The position numbers were made by a program, and so were the translations under genes. The notes beneath the pieces were generated by a model. That model searched no databases. It saw only the letters and a list, made by a program, of their open reading frames with translations, and was not told where the DNA came from. Shown piece by piece: positions 16,239 through 24,704 of a DNA stretch of 52,046 nt (position 1 is the stretch's first letter; every line of letters starts with the position of its first letter). This DNA is from Candidatus Bipolaricaulota bacterium (lineage in GTDB: Bacteria; Bipolaricaulota; Bipolaricaulia; UBA7950; UBA9294): NCBI GenBank assembly GCA_030612175.1, contig JAUWOJ010000001.1, positions 1 through 52,046 of the forward strand, written 5' to 3'.

Positions 16239-18086
16239 CTATCGGCGCAGATAGATGGCAAGCATCGATAGATCAGCCTGCGAAACGCCCGGAATGCGCG
16301 CCGCCTGGCCAAAGGAATGAGGGCGCACGTGGCCCAGCAACTCCCTTCCTTCAATGGAAAGGCTGGTAAGCTTAGCATAATCAAGTCGAGAAGGGATTCC
16401 GACATTCTCTAATCGGCGCAGGTGCTCAATTTCTCGCTCCTGTTGAGCTAGATAACCGGCATATTTGGCTTCAATCTCCACTTCGCATTTCAACTCATCC
16501 GCAAATTCTTGTTCCGCGGGCAAGAGATCGTCCAAATGGATCTGCGAGCGCTTGAGAATCTCATACAAGCTTGCCCCGTTGTTGGAAAGAGGGCTGCTTC
16601 CTTTCTCGGCAAGAATGCGATTCAGTGGGTGTTGTGGACCAATGCGTTGCTCTTTAAGTCTGGCCAGAATCTCCTTTTTTGCCTTCTCCTTGCCTAGCAT
16701 TTTTTCGTAACAGTCTTCTGGCAGAAGCCCAATCGCACGACCGATCGCTGACAGGCGCAGATCGGCGTTTCCTTCGCGCAAGCTGATGCGATATTCAGCA
16801 CGGGATGGAAGCATGCGATAGGGTTCCGTAATTCCTTTGGTAACAAGGTCATCGATCATTACTCCAATGAATGCCTGACCTCGCGACAAAATCAGTGGCT
16901 CTCTTCCACTCACGTAACAAGCGGCATTGATTCCGCTCAGGAGTCCCTGCGCGGCCGCTTCCTCATATCCCGTAGTCCCATTTAGCTGACCGGCAAGAAA
17001 CAAACCCGGGATACTGCTTACTTCAAGTGTAGGTCTAAGTTGCCCAGATCTTATGTAATCGTACTCAATATCATAGCCATAGCGCTCGATATGCGCCTGC
17101 TCAAGCCCAGCGATGCTATGAACGATTTGCTGTTGAATTTGCGGTGGAAAAGCCGTATAGATTCCTTGTAGATAGATCTCCGCGGTTTCCCTGCCTTCCG
17201 GTTCGAGGAATACCTTGTGGCTATCACGATCCGGGAAATTGATGATCTTACTCTCTAGTGATGGACAGTGCCGCGGGGTCTTGCCTATAATCAGACCATT
17301 GTAGTTTGGACTGAGGTGTAGGTTGTCTCGGATGATCTGGTGTGTTTGTTTATTGGTGTTGGTCATGTAAACCGGATAATCAGACGTAAGGACAACCGGA
17401 TCGTTCCAAAAAGAAAAAGCGAGTGGAAGTTCGCTTGTGTCTTGGCGCTCAAGGCCAGAGAAATCGATAGAGTAGCGATTAACCCGAGGAGTAGTTCCCG
17501 TGCTCAGACGATCCGTCTCGAGACCCAGTTCTTCCAGTGAGGCAGCAAGTCCAACTGATGGTGGTTCTCCGCTTCGGCCTGCTGGATAGGAAAGCTCTCC
17601 CAGGATAACTTGCCCGTTCAGGAAGGTCCCAGTAGCGATCACAACAGTCTTAGCTTCAAGCCTAAGTCCCTCTCGTAGGAGAACTCCCGCGACCTTCCCT
17701 CCAGTTGTAAGGATTTCTTCGGCCATTCCTTCGATAAGATCAAGGCCGCTTGTCTGCTCGAGAACCTGTTTCCAGAGGAGTTTATACTGTACACGATCGG
17801 TTTGAGCGCGCCGAACCTGCATCGCTGATCCCTTACTCGTGTTGAGCAGTCGCACGTTGAGCATAGCCGCATCAGTTATGCGTGCCATCTCTCCACCCAG
17901 AGCATCGATCTCGCGGACAAGTTGTGATTTCCCCGGCCCACCAATTGCTGGATTGCACGGCATTTCTGCAATCCCACACAAATTGATTGTGACAAGTGCG
18001 GTAACATGACCCAATCGAGCGGCGGCAAGCGCCGCTTCACACCCAGCATGTCCGCCGCCGACTACTACAAGGTCATAGCTCCTCAT
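16239..18086 (-). CDS. mnmG: tRNA uridine-5-carboxymethylaminomethyl enzyme MnmG (GidA)
   Basis: A 615-residue FAD-dependent enzyme that, with MnmE, modifies the wobble uridine of several tRNAs. The start is ATG 18086 (MRSYDLVVVGGGHAGCEAALAAA), giving the usual N-terminal Rossmann motif; an in-frame extension to 18152 only overlaps the upstream gene. Signatures visible are CNPAIGGPGKSQLVREIDALGG and GLFLAGQLNGTTGYEEAAAQG. It is separated by 4 bases from the SPFH gene upstream and is probably transcribed with it. Length is normal. Confidence 0.97.
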   Translation of the reverse strand: MRSYDLVVVGGGHAGCEAALAAARLGHVTALVTINLCGIAEMPCNPAIGGPGKSQLVREIDALGGEMARITDAAMLNVRLLNTSKGSAMQVRRAQTDRVQYKLLWKQVLEQTSGLDLIEGMAEEILTTGGKVAGVLLREGLRLEAKTVVIATGTFLNGQVILGELSYPAGRSGEPPSVGLAASLEELGLETDRLSTGTTPRVNRYSIDFSGLERQDTSELPLAFSFWNDPVVLTSDYPVYMTNTNKQTHQIIRDNLHLSPNYNGLIIGKTPRHCPSLESKIINFPDRDSHKVFLEPEGRETAEIYLQGIYTAFPPQIQQQIVHSIAGLEQAHIERYGYDIEYDYIRSGQLRPTLEVSSIPGLFLAGQLNGTTGYEEAAAQGLLSGINAACYVSGREPLILSRGQAFIGVMIDDLVTKGITEPYRMLPSRAEYRISLREGNADLRLSAIGRAIGLLPEDCYEKMLGKEKAKKEILARLKEQRIGPQHPLNRILAEKGSSPLSNNGASLYEILKRSQIHLDDLLPAEQEFADELKCEVEIEAKYAGYLAQQEREIEHLRRLENVGIPSRLDYAKLTSLSIEGRELLGHVRPHSFGQAARIPGVSQADLSMLAIYLRR

Positions 18087-18090
18087 TAAT

Positions 18091-18843
18091 CTAGGTGTGA
18101 TCCTCCTTCTTCTGGAAGAACTTAAAAAGATCAATTGGAACAGGGAATACAATGGTTGAGGCGTTTTCTGCTGAAATATCGACCAAGCTCTGCAGGTAGC
18201 GAAGCTGTAGTGCGGCTGGGTTCTTGCTGATTATACCAGCCGCTTCAGAGAGTTTGGATGCCGCTTGTAGTTCACCTTCAGCGTTGATGATCTTAGCGCG
18301 GCGTTCACGCTCAGCTTCAGCCTGTCGGGCTATTGCTCGTTGCATATCTCCTGGGATCTTCACATCCTTGATCTCTACCGATTTTACCTTAATCCCCCAT
18401 GGATCCGTTTGCTCGTCGATAATCTCCTGTAATTGCATGTTGATTCTTTCACGCTCCCCTAGAATCTGATCAAGCTCTACTCCTCCGAGGATGCTGCGCA
18501 GCGTGGTCATAGCGATCTGTCTCGTCGCTTCTAGATAGTCTTCAACTTCTACCACCGATGCACAGGGGTCAACTACTCGGAAGAAGACAACCGCGTTCAC
18601 GCTTGTTGTCACGTTATCTTTGGTGATCACTTCCTGTGGGGGAACATCAAGTACTATTGTGCGTAGACTGATCTTCACCATCTTATCAATAATTGGGATA
18701 ATGAAAAACAACCCAGGTCCTTTAGCCCCAGCCAGACGTCCAAGCCGGAAGATAACTCCCCGCTCATACTCTCGTAGGATCCGGATCGCATTGGACAAGA
18801 ACAATACGACTACTGCAACAATCGCTCCGATAGTGATTGCCAT
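18091..18843 (-). CDS. SPFH/slipin (stomatin-like) membrane protein
   Basis: A 250-residue protein with an N-terminal membrane segment (TIGAIVAVVVLFLSNAI) and an SPFH domain starting REYERGVIFRLGRLAGAKGPGLFFIIP, then the coiled-coil region RQAEAERERRAKIINAEGELQAA and LRYLQSLVDISAENASTIVFPVP. Slipins form oligomeric membrane microdomains. The start is ATG 18843 with AGGAGG upstream. No NfeD partner protease gene is adjacent; the gene is followed by mnmG instead. It is driven by a strong promoter divergent from that of tpiA. Confidence 0.93.
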   Translation of the reverse strand: MAITIGAIVAVVVLFLSNAIRILREYERGVIFRLGRLAGAKGPGLFFIIPIIDKMVKISLRTIVLDVPPQEVITKDNVTTSVNAVVFFRVVDPCASVVEVEDYLEATRQIAMTTLRSILGGVELDQILGERERINMQLQEIIDEQTDPWGIKVKSVEIKDVKIPGDMQRAIARQAEAERERRAKIINAEGELQAASKLSEAAGIISKNPAALQLRYLQSLVDISAENASTIVFPVPIDLFKFFQKKEDHT

Positions 18844-18880
18844 CTCATACCTCCTGTTTTTTCTCCTGATAGTTCTATTG

Positions 18881-18909
18881 ATCATAGATTAGCGCTTCTA
18901 GAAAGTCAA
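18881..18909 (-). promoter_or_regulatory. Promoter of the slipin-mnmG operon
   Basis: On the minus strand TTGACT (18909-18904), a 17-base spacer and TATGAT (18886-18881): one mismatch in each box. It lies back to back with the tpiA promoter. Confidence 0.75.
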
Positions 18910-18912
18910 TTG

Positions 18913-18941
18913 TTTAACCGCGCCAACATAGGTGATATAAT
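18913..18941 (+). promoter_or_regulatory. Extended -10 promoter of the tpiA operon
   Basis: A perfect TATAAT (18936-18941) is preceded by TG one base upstream (extended -10) and by TTTAAC (18913-18918) at 17 bases. The leader to the tpiA start is about 20 bases. Confidence 0.7.
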
Positions 18942-18967
18942 GCCTTAACATCGGAGAGAGATAAGAA

Positions 18968-19735
18968 ATGCGCGATAGATTAGTTGCTGGCAACTGGAAG
19001 ATGAATAAGACTCCTACACAAACAGATATCTTCATCAACCGTTTCCTAGAACTCGTGGATAGCAACCATACCGCAGAGATCCTCCTCTTACCGCCATTTA
19101 CCAGCTTGGATTGGGCGGGCAAGCTACTCGCGGGGGTAGGAATCTATCTCGGTGCGCAAGACCTCTACTTTGAACCTGGCGGTCCGTTTACCGGAGAAAT
19201 CTCAGCAGAAATGCTACTGGCATGTCATTGTTCATACGTTCTAGTCGGTCACTCGGAGCGCCGAACTATCCTTAACGAAAATGAAACATTGGTTAACCGA
19301 AAGGTATTAGCAGCAACTGCTTCCGGAATTCGGCCCATCCTTTGTGTGGGTGAAACGCTAAGGGAACACCAACAAGGGAAAGCAAGAGAACGCATTTGTT
19401 TTCAGCTTGAACATGGTCTTGCCGGAATGGATCAACAAGATGCTGCATCGGTGGTGATTGCCTATGAACCATTGTGGGCGATTGGAACTGGCGAAACTGC
19501 CTCGGCTCAAGTCGCGCAGGAAACGATTAACATGATTCGTAACTGGCTTGCTGTTGCCTATGATGATTCACTATCACAGAGGATGCGTATCTTGTACGGC
19601 GGAAGCGTAAATCCTGAGAATACCGCTGCGCTGCTCGACCAGCCAGATATCGACGGGGTTCTGGTAGGTGGGGGATCGCTGTCTCCGGAAACATTTGCTC
19701 AAATCGCTAACTGTGCGGGACAATCCGTTACATAA
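18968..19735 (+). CDS. tpiA: Triosephosphate isomerase
   Basis: A 255-residue TIM-barrel enzyme interconverting dihydroxyacetone phosphate and glyceraldehyde-3-phosphate. Catalytic residues are all present: Asn9 and Lys11 in AGNWKMN, His95 in VGHSERR and Glu167 in AYEPLWAIGTG, with the phosphate loop YGGSVNPEN. Length is typical. GGAGAG upstream is a modest ribosome site. It is the first gene of a rightward unit with pgsA 20 bases downstream. Confidence 0.98.
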   Translation: MRDRLVAGNWKMNKTPTQTDIFINRFLELVDSNHTAEILLLPPFTSLDWAGKLLAGVGIYLGAQDLYFEPGGPFTGEISAEMLLACHCSYVLVGHSERRTILNENETLVNRKVLAATASGIRPILCVGETLREHQQGKARERICFQLEHGLAGMDQQDAASVVIAYEPLWAIGTGETASAQVAQETINMIRNWLAVAYDDSLSQRMRILYGGSVNPENTAALLDQPDIDGVLVGGGSLSPETFAQIANCAGQSVT

Positions 19736-19755
19736 GCCGGAAAAAAAAGGACAGA

Positions 19756-20307
19756 ATGCTTCGTACAATTCCGAACCAAATTACACTTGCCCGTATGGCA
19801 AGCGTTCCCTTGTTTATGTTCCTGCTCCTGGCAAGAACACCACTTACCACGGTTCTCGCTATCACTATCTTCTCACTTGCTGCGATTTCCGACGCAGTTG
19901 ATGGATATCTTGCTCGCGCCCTGAAGCAGACCACTCTACTTGGTAAATTTGCCGATCCGATCGCCGATAAACTAATTGTAGTGGGGGCATTGATCTCGTT
20001 TGTTCAGTTGGGGGAACTGACCGCTGCGCCGGTAATGGTGATTGTGGCTCGGGAGTTTCTCATTACAGGCTTGCGCATCCTTGCCATAGCTCAGGGAAAA
20101 GTGATTGCGGCAAGTTTCCTTGGGAAACTAAAGACCATTTCTCAGATTGGCCTAGTCCTGGTTATTCTTGCCAGTCGGTATTTTCAGTGGGGGCGAGCAG
20201 GACAAACCACAAAAGACGCGTTCTTGTACCTTGCTATTGCCCTGGCGGTTATCTCTGCTGGGGAATACTTCTACCGTTCCCGCAAGCTGTTCAGCGAACA
20301 GCCATGA
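19756..20307 (+). CDS. pgsA: CDP-diacylglycerol-glycerol-3-phosphate 3-phosphatidyltransferase
   Basis: A 183-residue inner-membrane enzyme making phosphatidylglycerol phosphate. The CDP-alcohol phosphotransferase motif is intact as SDAVDGYLAR, then LLGKFADPIADKL, giving the D-xx-DG-xx-AR-x8-G-xxx-D-xxx-D pattern. It begins MLRTIPNQITLARMASVPLF as PgsA proteins do, with about four to five membrane helices. AAGGACAG upstream serves as the ribosome site. Functional coupling to tpiA is not obvious beyond glycerol-phosphate metabolism. Confidence 0.95.
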   Translation: MLRTIPNQITLARMASVPLFMFLLLARTPLTTVLAITIFSLAAISDAVDGYLARALKQTTLLGKFADPIADKLIVVGALISFVQLGELTAAPVMVIVAREFLITGLRILAIAQGKVIAASFLGKLKTISQIGLVLVILASRYFQWGRAGQTTKDAFLYLAIALAVISAGEYFYRSRKLFSEQP

Positions 20308-20357
20308 CAGAGAGTTGATGGTCGCTGGTGGATAGGTGCAGCAAAGGAGACACTCTG

Positions 20358-21080
20358 GTGGCGCGAAATAGAACGGTCGGTATCTTGGGCGGAATGGGGC
20401 CGGAAGCAACCCTGGAGCTCTTCCGACAGATCATCGCATTGACTCCTGCGCGCAAAGATCAGGAGCATCTACACATAGTCATCGACAGCAATCCATCAAT
20501 ACCCAATCGCACAGCTGCGATCTTAGAAGATGACGAAAGTCCGCTTCCGATGATGATCAAGAGCGCAAGAGTGCTGGAGCAAGCCGGAGCGGATTTCCTC
20601 GTGATACCCTGTAATACCGCCCATTGCTGGCTCTCACATCTGCGAAAGGCTGTCTCTATCCCCATTATCGATATGATCAGCGAAACGGTAACCACTATTA
20701 CTTCTTGCAACCCGCCTATTAAGACGGTGGGCTTACTGGCGACAATGGGGACAGTGAAGTGTGGCCTTTACCAGCAAAAGTTGGGTGATCATGATGTTTC
20801 CTTGCTTGTGTCAGCGGATCAGGAACAGGCACGGATCATGGATGCCATAACGCATATCAAGGCGGGAAATCACTCAGTGAAAGGCACGGTTATGGCAGTG
20901 GCCCAGCACTTAATTGATCAAGGGGCAAGCGGGATCATCGTTGGATGTACGGAGCTTTCTTTGGTGGTCGAACAAGCTGCTCTCTCCTCTCCCCTCTTCG
21001 ATCCCCTCTCGATCCTCGCCCGCCGAGCGGTAGAGTGGGCCAAGGATAACTCCGCCCAATCGCAATGTCTACGCTACTGA
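20358..21080 (+). CDS. Aspartate/glutamate racemase family protein
   Basis: A 240-residue cytoplasmic racemase from a GTG at 20358 with AAAGGAG upstream (MARNRTVGILGGMGPEAT). The two catalytic cysteines are seen as Cys85 in VIPCNTAH and Cys197 in IIVGCTEL, and GGMGPEAT is typical of the aspartate racemase branch rather than MurI. It should interconvert L- and D-aspartate, possibly other acidic amino acids. A longer frame from a GTG at 20328 exists but lacks a ribosome site. It overlaps the aminopeptidase gene by 16 bases, linking the two functions. Confidence 0.9.
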   Translation: MARNRTVGILGGMGPEATLELFRQIIALTPARKDQEHLHIVIDSNPSIPNRTAAILEDDESPLPMMIKSARVLEQAGADFLVIPCNTAHCWLSHLRKAVSIPIIDMISETVTTITSCNPPIKTVGLLATMGTVKCGLYQQKLGDHDVSLLVSADQEQARIMDAITHIKAGNHSVKGTVMAVAQHLIDQGASGIIVGCTELSLVVEQAALSSPLFDPLSILARRAVEWAKDNSAQSQCLRY

Positions 21081-22141
21081 TCGAGCATGGCGTTCGGATC
21101 GGTCGGATGCCTCCTGGCGCCACTAACAGTCTTACCGACGTTTCCGGCGTACGGGTCGGCCACACAACACTGATTGATGCGAGCGACGTTCGCACTGGTG
21201 TCACGGCAATCGTTCCCCATTCAGGTAACGTCTTCTACGAGAAAGTCAACGCTGCGGCAGTGACGATCAATGGATTCGGGAAAGCGATTGGCCTCCCGCA
21301 GATCAACGAATTCGGTACGATCGAGACTCCAATTCTGCTGACGAACACTCTTAACGTGGGAAAAGTAAGCGATGCCTTGATTTCGTGGGTCCTTCAACAT
21401 TATCAGCTTCCAGAGCGCTCAATTACATCAATTAACCCAATCGTTGCCGAGTGTAACGATTCATATCTAAACGACATTCAGACACGATACGTGAAAGAAG
21501 AGGACGTGTTCAGTGCGCTGGACAATGCTTCGACTGAGCCAGTCAAAGAGGGTGTGGTCGGCGCGGGAGCTGGTGTTTCTGCGTTTGAGTTCAAGAGTGG
21601 TATTGGGAGCGCTTCGCGAGTAATCGATATCAATGGCGAGCGTTATGTCATTGGCGCTCTCTCACTTCCCAATTTTGGAAGTCGAGAAGAATTGGTCATA
21701 AACGGAGTTCCCGTGGGGTGGAAACTGCGCGCTTACGAGAGAGATCTTGTTACTCGACAAGAAGAGGGATCGATTGTGATCGTGATCGCGACCGACCTTC
21801 CTCTTTCGCATCGGCAACTGGTTCGGATTGGAAAGCGGGCAAGCTTCGGCATTGCTCGCACCGGAGGCATGTGCCACAACGGAAGCGGGGAGTTTGTTAT
21901 CGCCTTTAGCGTCGCCAATAAGGTTCCCGATAGTCCCGTGCACGTTTTTCTCAGCGAACGAAGGTTAAACGACACACACTCATTGATCAACACTGTCTTT
22001 CAAGCCACCATCGAAGCGGTCGAGGAATCGATCCTTTCCGCACTCTGTGCCGCGAAAAGTACTGTAGGAAGAGGCGGCAATAGATCGGTCAAGCTCCCCA
22101 TCGGCAAGGCTCTCTCCATCCTTAACCAGCACTTGGGTTGA
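21065..22141 (+). CDS. P1-family (S58, DmpA-type) aminopeptidase
   Basis: A 358-residue Ntn-type hydrolase of the DmpA/BapA family, which includes L-aminopeptidase/D-esterase, D-aminopeptidases and beta-aminopeptidases. Landmarks are LTDVSGVRVGHTTLI at the start, GVVGAGAGVSAFEFKSGIGSAS in the middle and ARTGGMCHNGSGEFVIAFS near the end. These proteins cut themselves before a serine; here the GS of RQEEGSIVIVIATD puts the predicted nucleophile at Ser236. There is no signal peptide, so the enzyme is cytoplasmic. The 16-base overlap with an Asp/Glu racemase suggests joint handling of peptides with D- or beta-linked residues. Stereospecificity cannot be told from the sequence. Confidence 0.92.
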   Translation: MSTLLIEHGVRIGRMPPGATNSLTDVSGVRVGHTTLIDASDVRTGVTAIVPHSGNVFYEKVNAAAVTINGFGKAIGLPQINEFGTIETPILLTNTLNVGKVSDALISWVLQHYQLPERSITSINPIVAECNDSYLNDIQTRYVKEEDVFSALDNASTEPVKEGVVGAGAGVSAFEFKSGIGSASRVIDINGERYVIGALSLPNFGSREELVINGVPVGWKLRAYERDLVTRQEEGSIVIVIATDLPLSHRQLVRIGKRASFGIARTGGMCHNGSGEFVIAFSVANKVPDSPVHVFLSERRLNDTHSLINTVFQATIEAVEESILSALCAAKSTVGRGGNRSVKLPIGKALSILNQHLG

Positions 22142-22275
22142 TCGATACGATCATCTGTGCACACGACAGTACATCACGATCTGCAAGTAAGTTCTCATGC
22201 TAACAGAGTTTTCGTCGCTTGGAGCTTGGAAATCTAGGATTAGGAACCCTGATGTTATGGTGAATCGTCCTTATT

Positions 22276-22303
22276 TTGTCAGCAAGCAAAAATGGCCTAA
22301 GAT
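22276..22303 (+). promoter_or_regulatory. Possible promoter of the threonine synthase gene
   Basis: TTGTCA (22276-22281), a 16-base spacer and TAAGAT (22298-22303) precede the start codon by about 30 bases. The rest of the 194-base gap after the aminopeptidase gene holds only a short palindrome at the stop codon (22139-22153). Nothing resembling a threonine attenuator was seen. Confidence 0.4.
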
Positions 22304-22335
22304 TGTGTTATTGTGGCTTTACAGGAGGAATGTGT

Positions 22336-23499
22336 ATGAGTACGCTTACTCACTTAGAATGCAGTTATTGCGAAAAGGAATACGATGCAGATGTGCTTCA
22401 AACGCTATGCCTCGAATGCGGCAAGCCACTTTTTGCATGCTATGATTTGGAAGGAACCAAGAAAAAGTGGCCGCGTGAAAGCCTTAAGGACAGTGAAACA
22501 ACGTTATGGCGCTATCGGGAGATCCTTCCAGTTAAAGATAAGGCAAATGCGGTTACCCTAGGAGAAGGATATACTCCGCTGTTCCCCGCGAGGCGATTAG
22601 GAAAAGAGCTTGGGATGAGCAACCTGTTCATCAAGGATGAAGGGCTCAATCCAACAGGATCGTTCAAAGCGCGTGGACTGTGCATGGCAATCTCTCGTGC
22701 GAAGGAACTAGGGGTGAAAGAAGTAGTCATTCCTTCAGCGGGGAACGCTGCGGGTGCAATGGCTGCATATGCTGCAAAAGCAGGCATGATTGCCCATGTA
22801 TTCGTGCCACAAGATGTTCCGCTGCCGTTTCGGATGGAGTGTCGGGCATACGGAGCACAGGTGACCCTCGTTCATGGACTGATTACCGAGTGTGGCCAAC
22901 AGGCAAGAGAGGCTGCCTTAAAACATGGTTGGTTCGACGTATCAACCCTTAAGGAGCCGTATCGCGTTGAGGGAAAGAAGACAATGGGTTACGAATTGGC
23001 AGAAGCATTCAATTGGGACCTCCCTGACGTCATCTTCTATCCAACCGGCGGTGGAACTGGACTTATTGGTATGTGGAAGGCGTTCTCCGAAATGGCGAAA
23101 CTTGGCTGGATTGGAGAGAAGCGACCTCGAATGGTCGTAGTACAGGCAGATGGGTGTGCTCCCCTTCCACGAGCATTTGAAGCTGGTGAAGAGTTCGCCA
23201 AACCATGGGAGAATGCAGCGACTGTAGCCGCAGGGTTACGTGTCCCTGGAGCGATCGGCGATTTCTTAGTCCTGCGAGCAGTAAGAGAAAGCAACGGTAC
23301 AGCTGTTGCTGTTTCTGATGAAGCTCTGATCCTGGCACAGAGCCGTATGGCGAGCCGCGAGGGTGTTTTCGCTTGCCCCGAAGGAGGCGCAACACTTGCT
23401 GCTCTAGAGAAGCTACTTGCCAAGGGTTGGATTGGGAAAGAAGAGAAGGTTGTCCTATTTAATACCGGTACTGGGCTCAAGTACCCAGAAGCAACCTGA
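22336..23499 (+). CDS. thrC: Threonine synthase
   Basis: A 387-residue PLP enzyme converting O-phosphohomoserine to threonine. It starts at ATG 22336 with AGGAGG upstream. An N-terminal zinc-ribbon-like pair (Cys9, Cys12, Cys25, Cys28) as in archaeal-type enzymes is followed by GEGYTPL and the PLP lysine, Lys111 in NPTGSFKARG, then VIPSAGNAAGAMAAYAAKAG and FYPTGGGTGLIGMWKAF. The family also contains cysteate and other beta-replacing synthases, so a different phosphorylated or sulfonated substrate is conceivable. No other threonine-pathway gene is nearby. Confidence 0.88.
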   Translation: MSTLTHLECSYCEKEYDADVLQTLCLECGKPLFACYDLEGTKKKWPRESLKDSETTLWRYREILPVKDKANAVTLGEGYTPLFPARRLGKELGMSNLFIKDEGLNPTGSFKARGLCMAISRAKELGVKEVVIPSAGNAAGAMAAYAAKAGMIAHVFVPQDVPLPFRMECRAYGAQVTLVHGLITECGQQAREAALKHGWFDVSTLKEPYRVEGKKTMGYELAEAFNWDLPDVIFYPTGGGTGLIGMWKAFSEMAKLGWIGEKRPRMVVVQADGCAPLPRAFEAGEEFAKPWENAATVAAGLRVPGAIGDFLVLRAVRESNGTAVAVSDEALILAQSRMASREGVFACPEGGATLAALEKLLAKGWIGKEEKVVLFNTGTGLKYPEAT

Positions 23500-23662
23500 G
23501 TCTCTTGTCCTAACAGCTGTCGCGCAAGTGTTCCAGAGAAAAAGAGTTACCAGCGAGAACGTCAAAGGAGATAGCTAGGATTCTTTTTTTCTTAGTTGAA
23601 TGGTAGTTACAATGAGGATGAATACGGTCGGTAGTGCGACATTTGGTAACAGGGAGGGAAAA

Positions 23663-24686
23663 GTGCAAATTGGGGCAATTAAGCGGAGTAGGCTAGGGAT
23701 ATTTCCTACGCCTTTGGAGGAACTGAAGATGCTCAGTTCTTCGTTGGGTGGGCCGCGAATCTTCATCAAGAGAGATGATCTTGACGGGCTGGGGCTTGGA
23801 GGGAATAAACTGAGGAAGTTGGAGTATGCTATGGCAGAGGCTCTTTCACAAGGTGCGACCACCGTGATCACTACCGGAGGAGTGCAATCTAACCATTGCC
23901 GCCTTGTCGTAGCTGCAGCAAACAAGTTAGGCCTGAAGACCCACCTCATCCTTGTCGGTGAGGAGCCCCGCATAGCCACAGGAAACCTTCTTTTGGACAA
24001 GATCCTAGGAGCGGCCGGAATCCACTATGTTGTTCAACCTGATGCTTACGGAAATATCAAAGAGGGCTCAGATCCTGTAGACGAAAAGGTTCAAGAAATC
24101 AAGGAAAGGTTGATATCTCAAGGAGAGAAGCCTTACTACATCCCGAACGGTTGCCGCCCCCTTCATGGTGGTTTGGGTTATGCTAACTGCGTCCGAGAAA
24201 TTGTTGATCAACTCTACGACTATAATCTGGCCCCTAGTTCCATTATCACGGCCTGTGGATCGGCCAGCACTCAAGGAGGTCTCCTTCTTAGGTAGCAAGT
24301 TGTATTGCCAGGGAATGACGCAAGTGATCGGCATAAGTATATCCCACTCTAAGGATCAACTGATCACAAGAATTGAGGAGGCACTAGATGATGCGTGTTC
24401 CTTCTTGGGGTTGGAGTATAAGACTACCCAGGAAGTTATTGTTTACGACAACTACCTGGGGGATGGATATGGTCTTCCTACTCAAGCTATGAAGGAAGCT
24501 GTGAAATTGGTGGGCCGGAAGGAAGGGATTATTCTAGATCCCGTATATACGGGCAAAGCCATGGCCGGGCTTATCGATCTAGTTGGCAAGGGGCAATTTC
24601 GAAAGGAAGAGGCCGTAGTGTTTATTCACACTGGTGGGATCCCAGGCCTGTTTGCAGAAGAACAAGTCGCTCATTTTCAAAGATAG
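23663..24686 (+). pseudogene. D-cysteine desulfhydrase/ACC deaminase-like PLP enzyme, split by a +1 frameshift
   Basis: The first part starts at GTG 23663 (GGGAGGG ribosome site) and shows PLP Lys49 in LGLGGNKLRKLEY and TTGGVQSNHCR. It ends at a TAG (24293-24295) after CGSASTQGGLLL. The rest of the protein continues in the +1 frame from GSKLYCQGMTQVIGISIS to VYTGKAMAGLIDL and FIHTGGIPGLF, exactly the family's C-terminal half. The span of 1024 bases is one more than a multiple of three, so one extra base (about 24290) splits an otherwise complete 340-residue enzyme that would release pyruvate, ammonia and sulfide from D-cysteine. It may be a pseudogene, a sequencing error or a programmed frameshift (site 24273-24295). 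Confidence 0.82.
24273..24295 (+). other. Candidate +1 frameshift site inside the D-cysteine desulfhydrase-like gene
   Basis: At the break the frame reads CTC CTT CTT AGG TAG, preceded by the Shine-Dalgarno-like AAGGAGGT (24273-24280). Slipping from CTT to TTA places GGT next and restores the downstream frame. Slippage on CUU before AGG is the yeast Ty1 mechanism, and an upstream SD-like element plus CUU before a stop is the bacterial prfB mechanism. The spacing here is longer than in prfB. Whether it works is unknown. Confidence 0.4.
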
Positions 24687-24704
24687 GAAAGAGGAGATGA
24701 TAGC

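Noticed and set aside
22139..22153. TGATCG-ATA-CGATCA palindrome as terminator of the aminopeptidase gene
   Set aside because: Six-pair stem with a three-base loop at the stop codon and no T-run; too weak to call.
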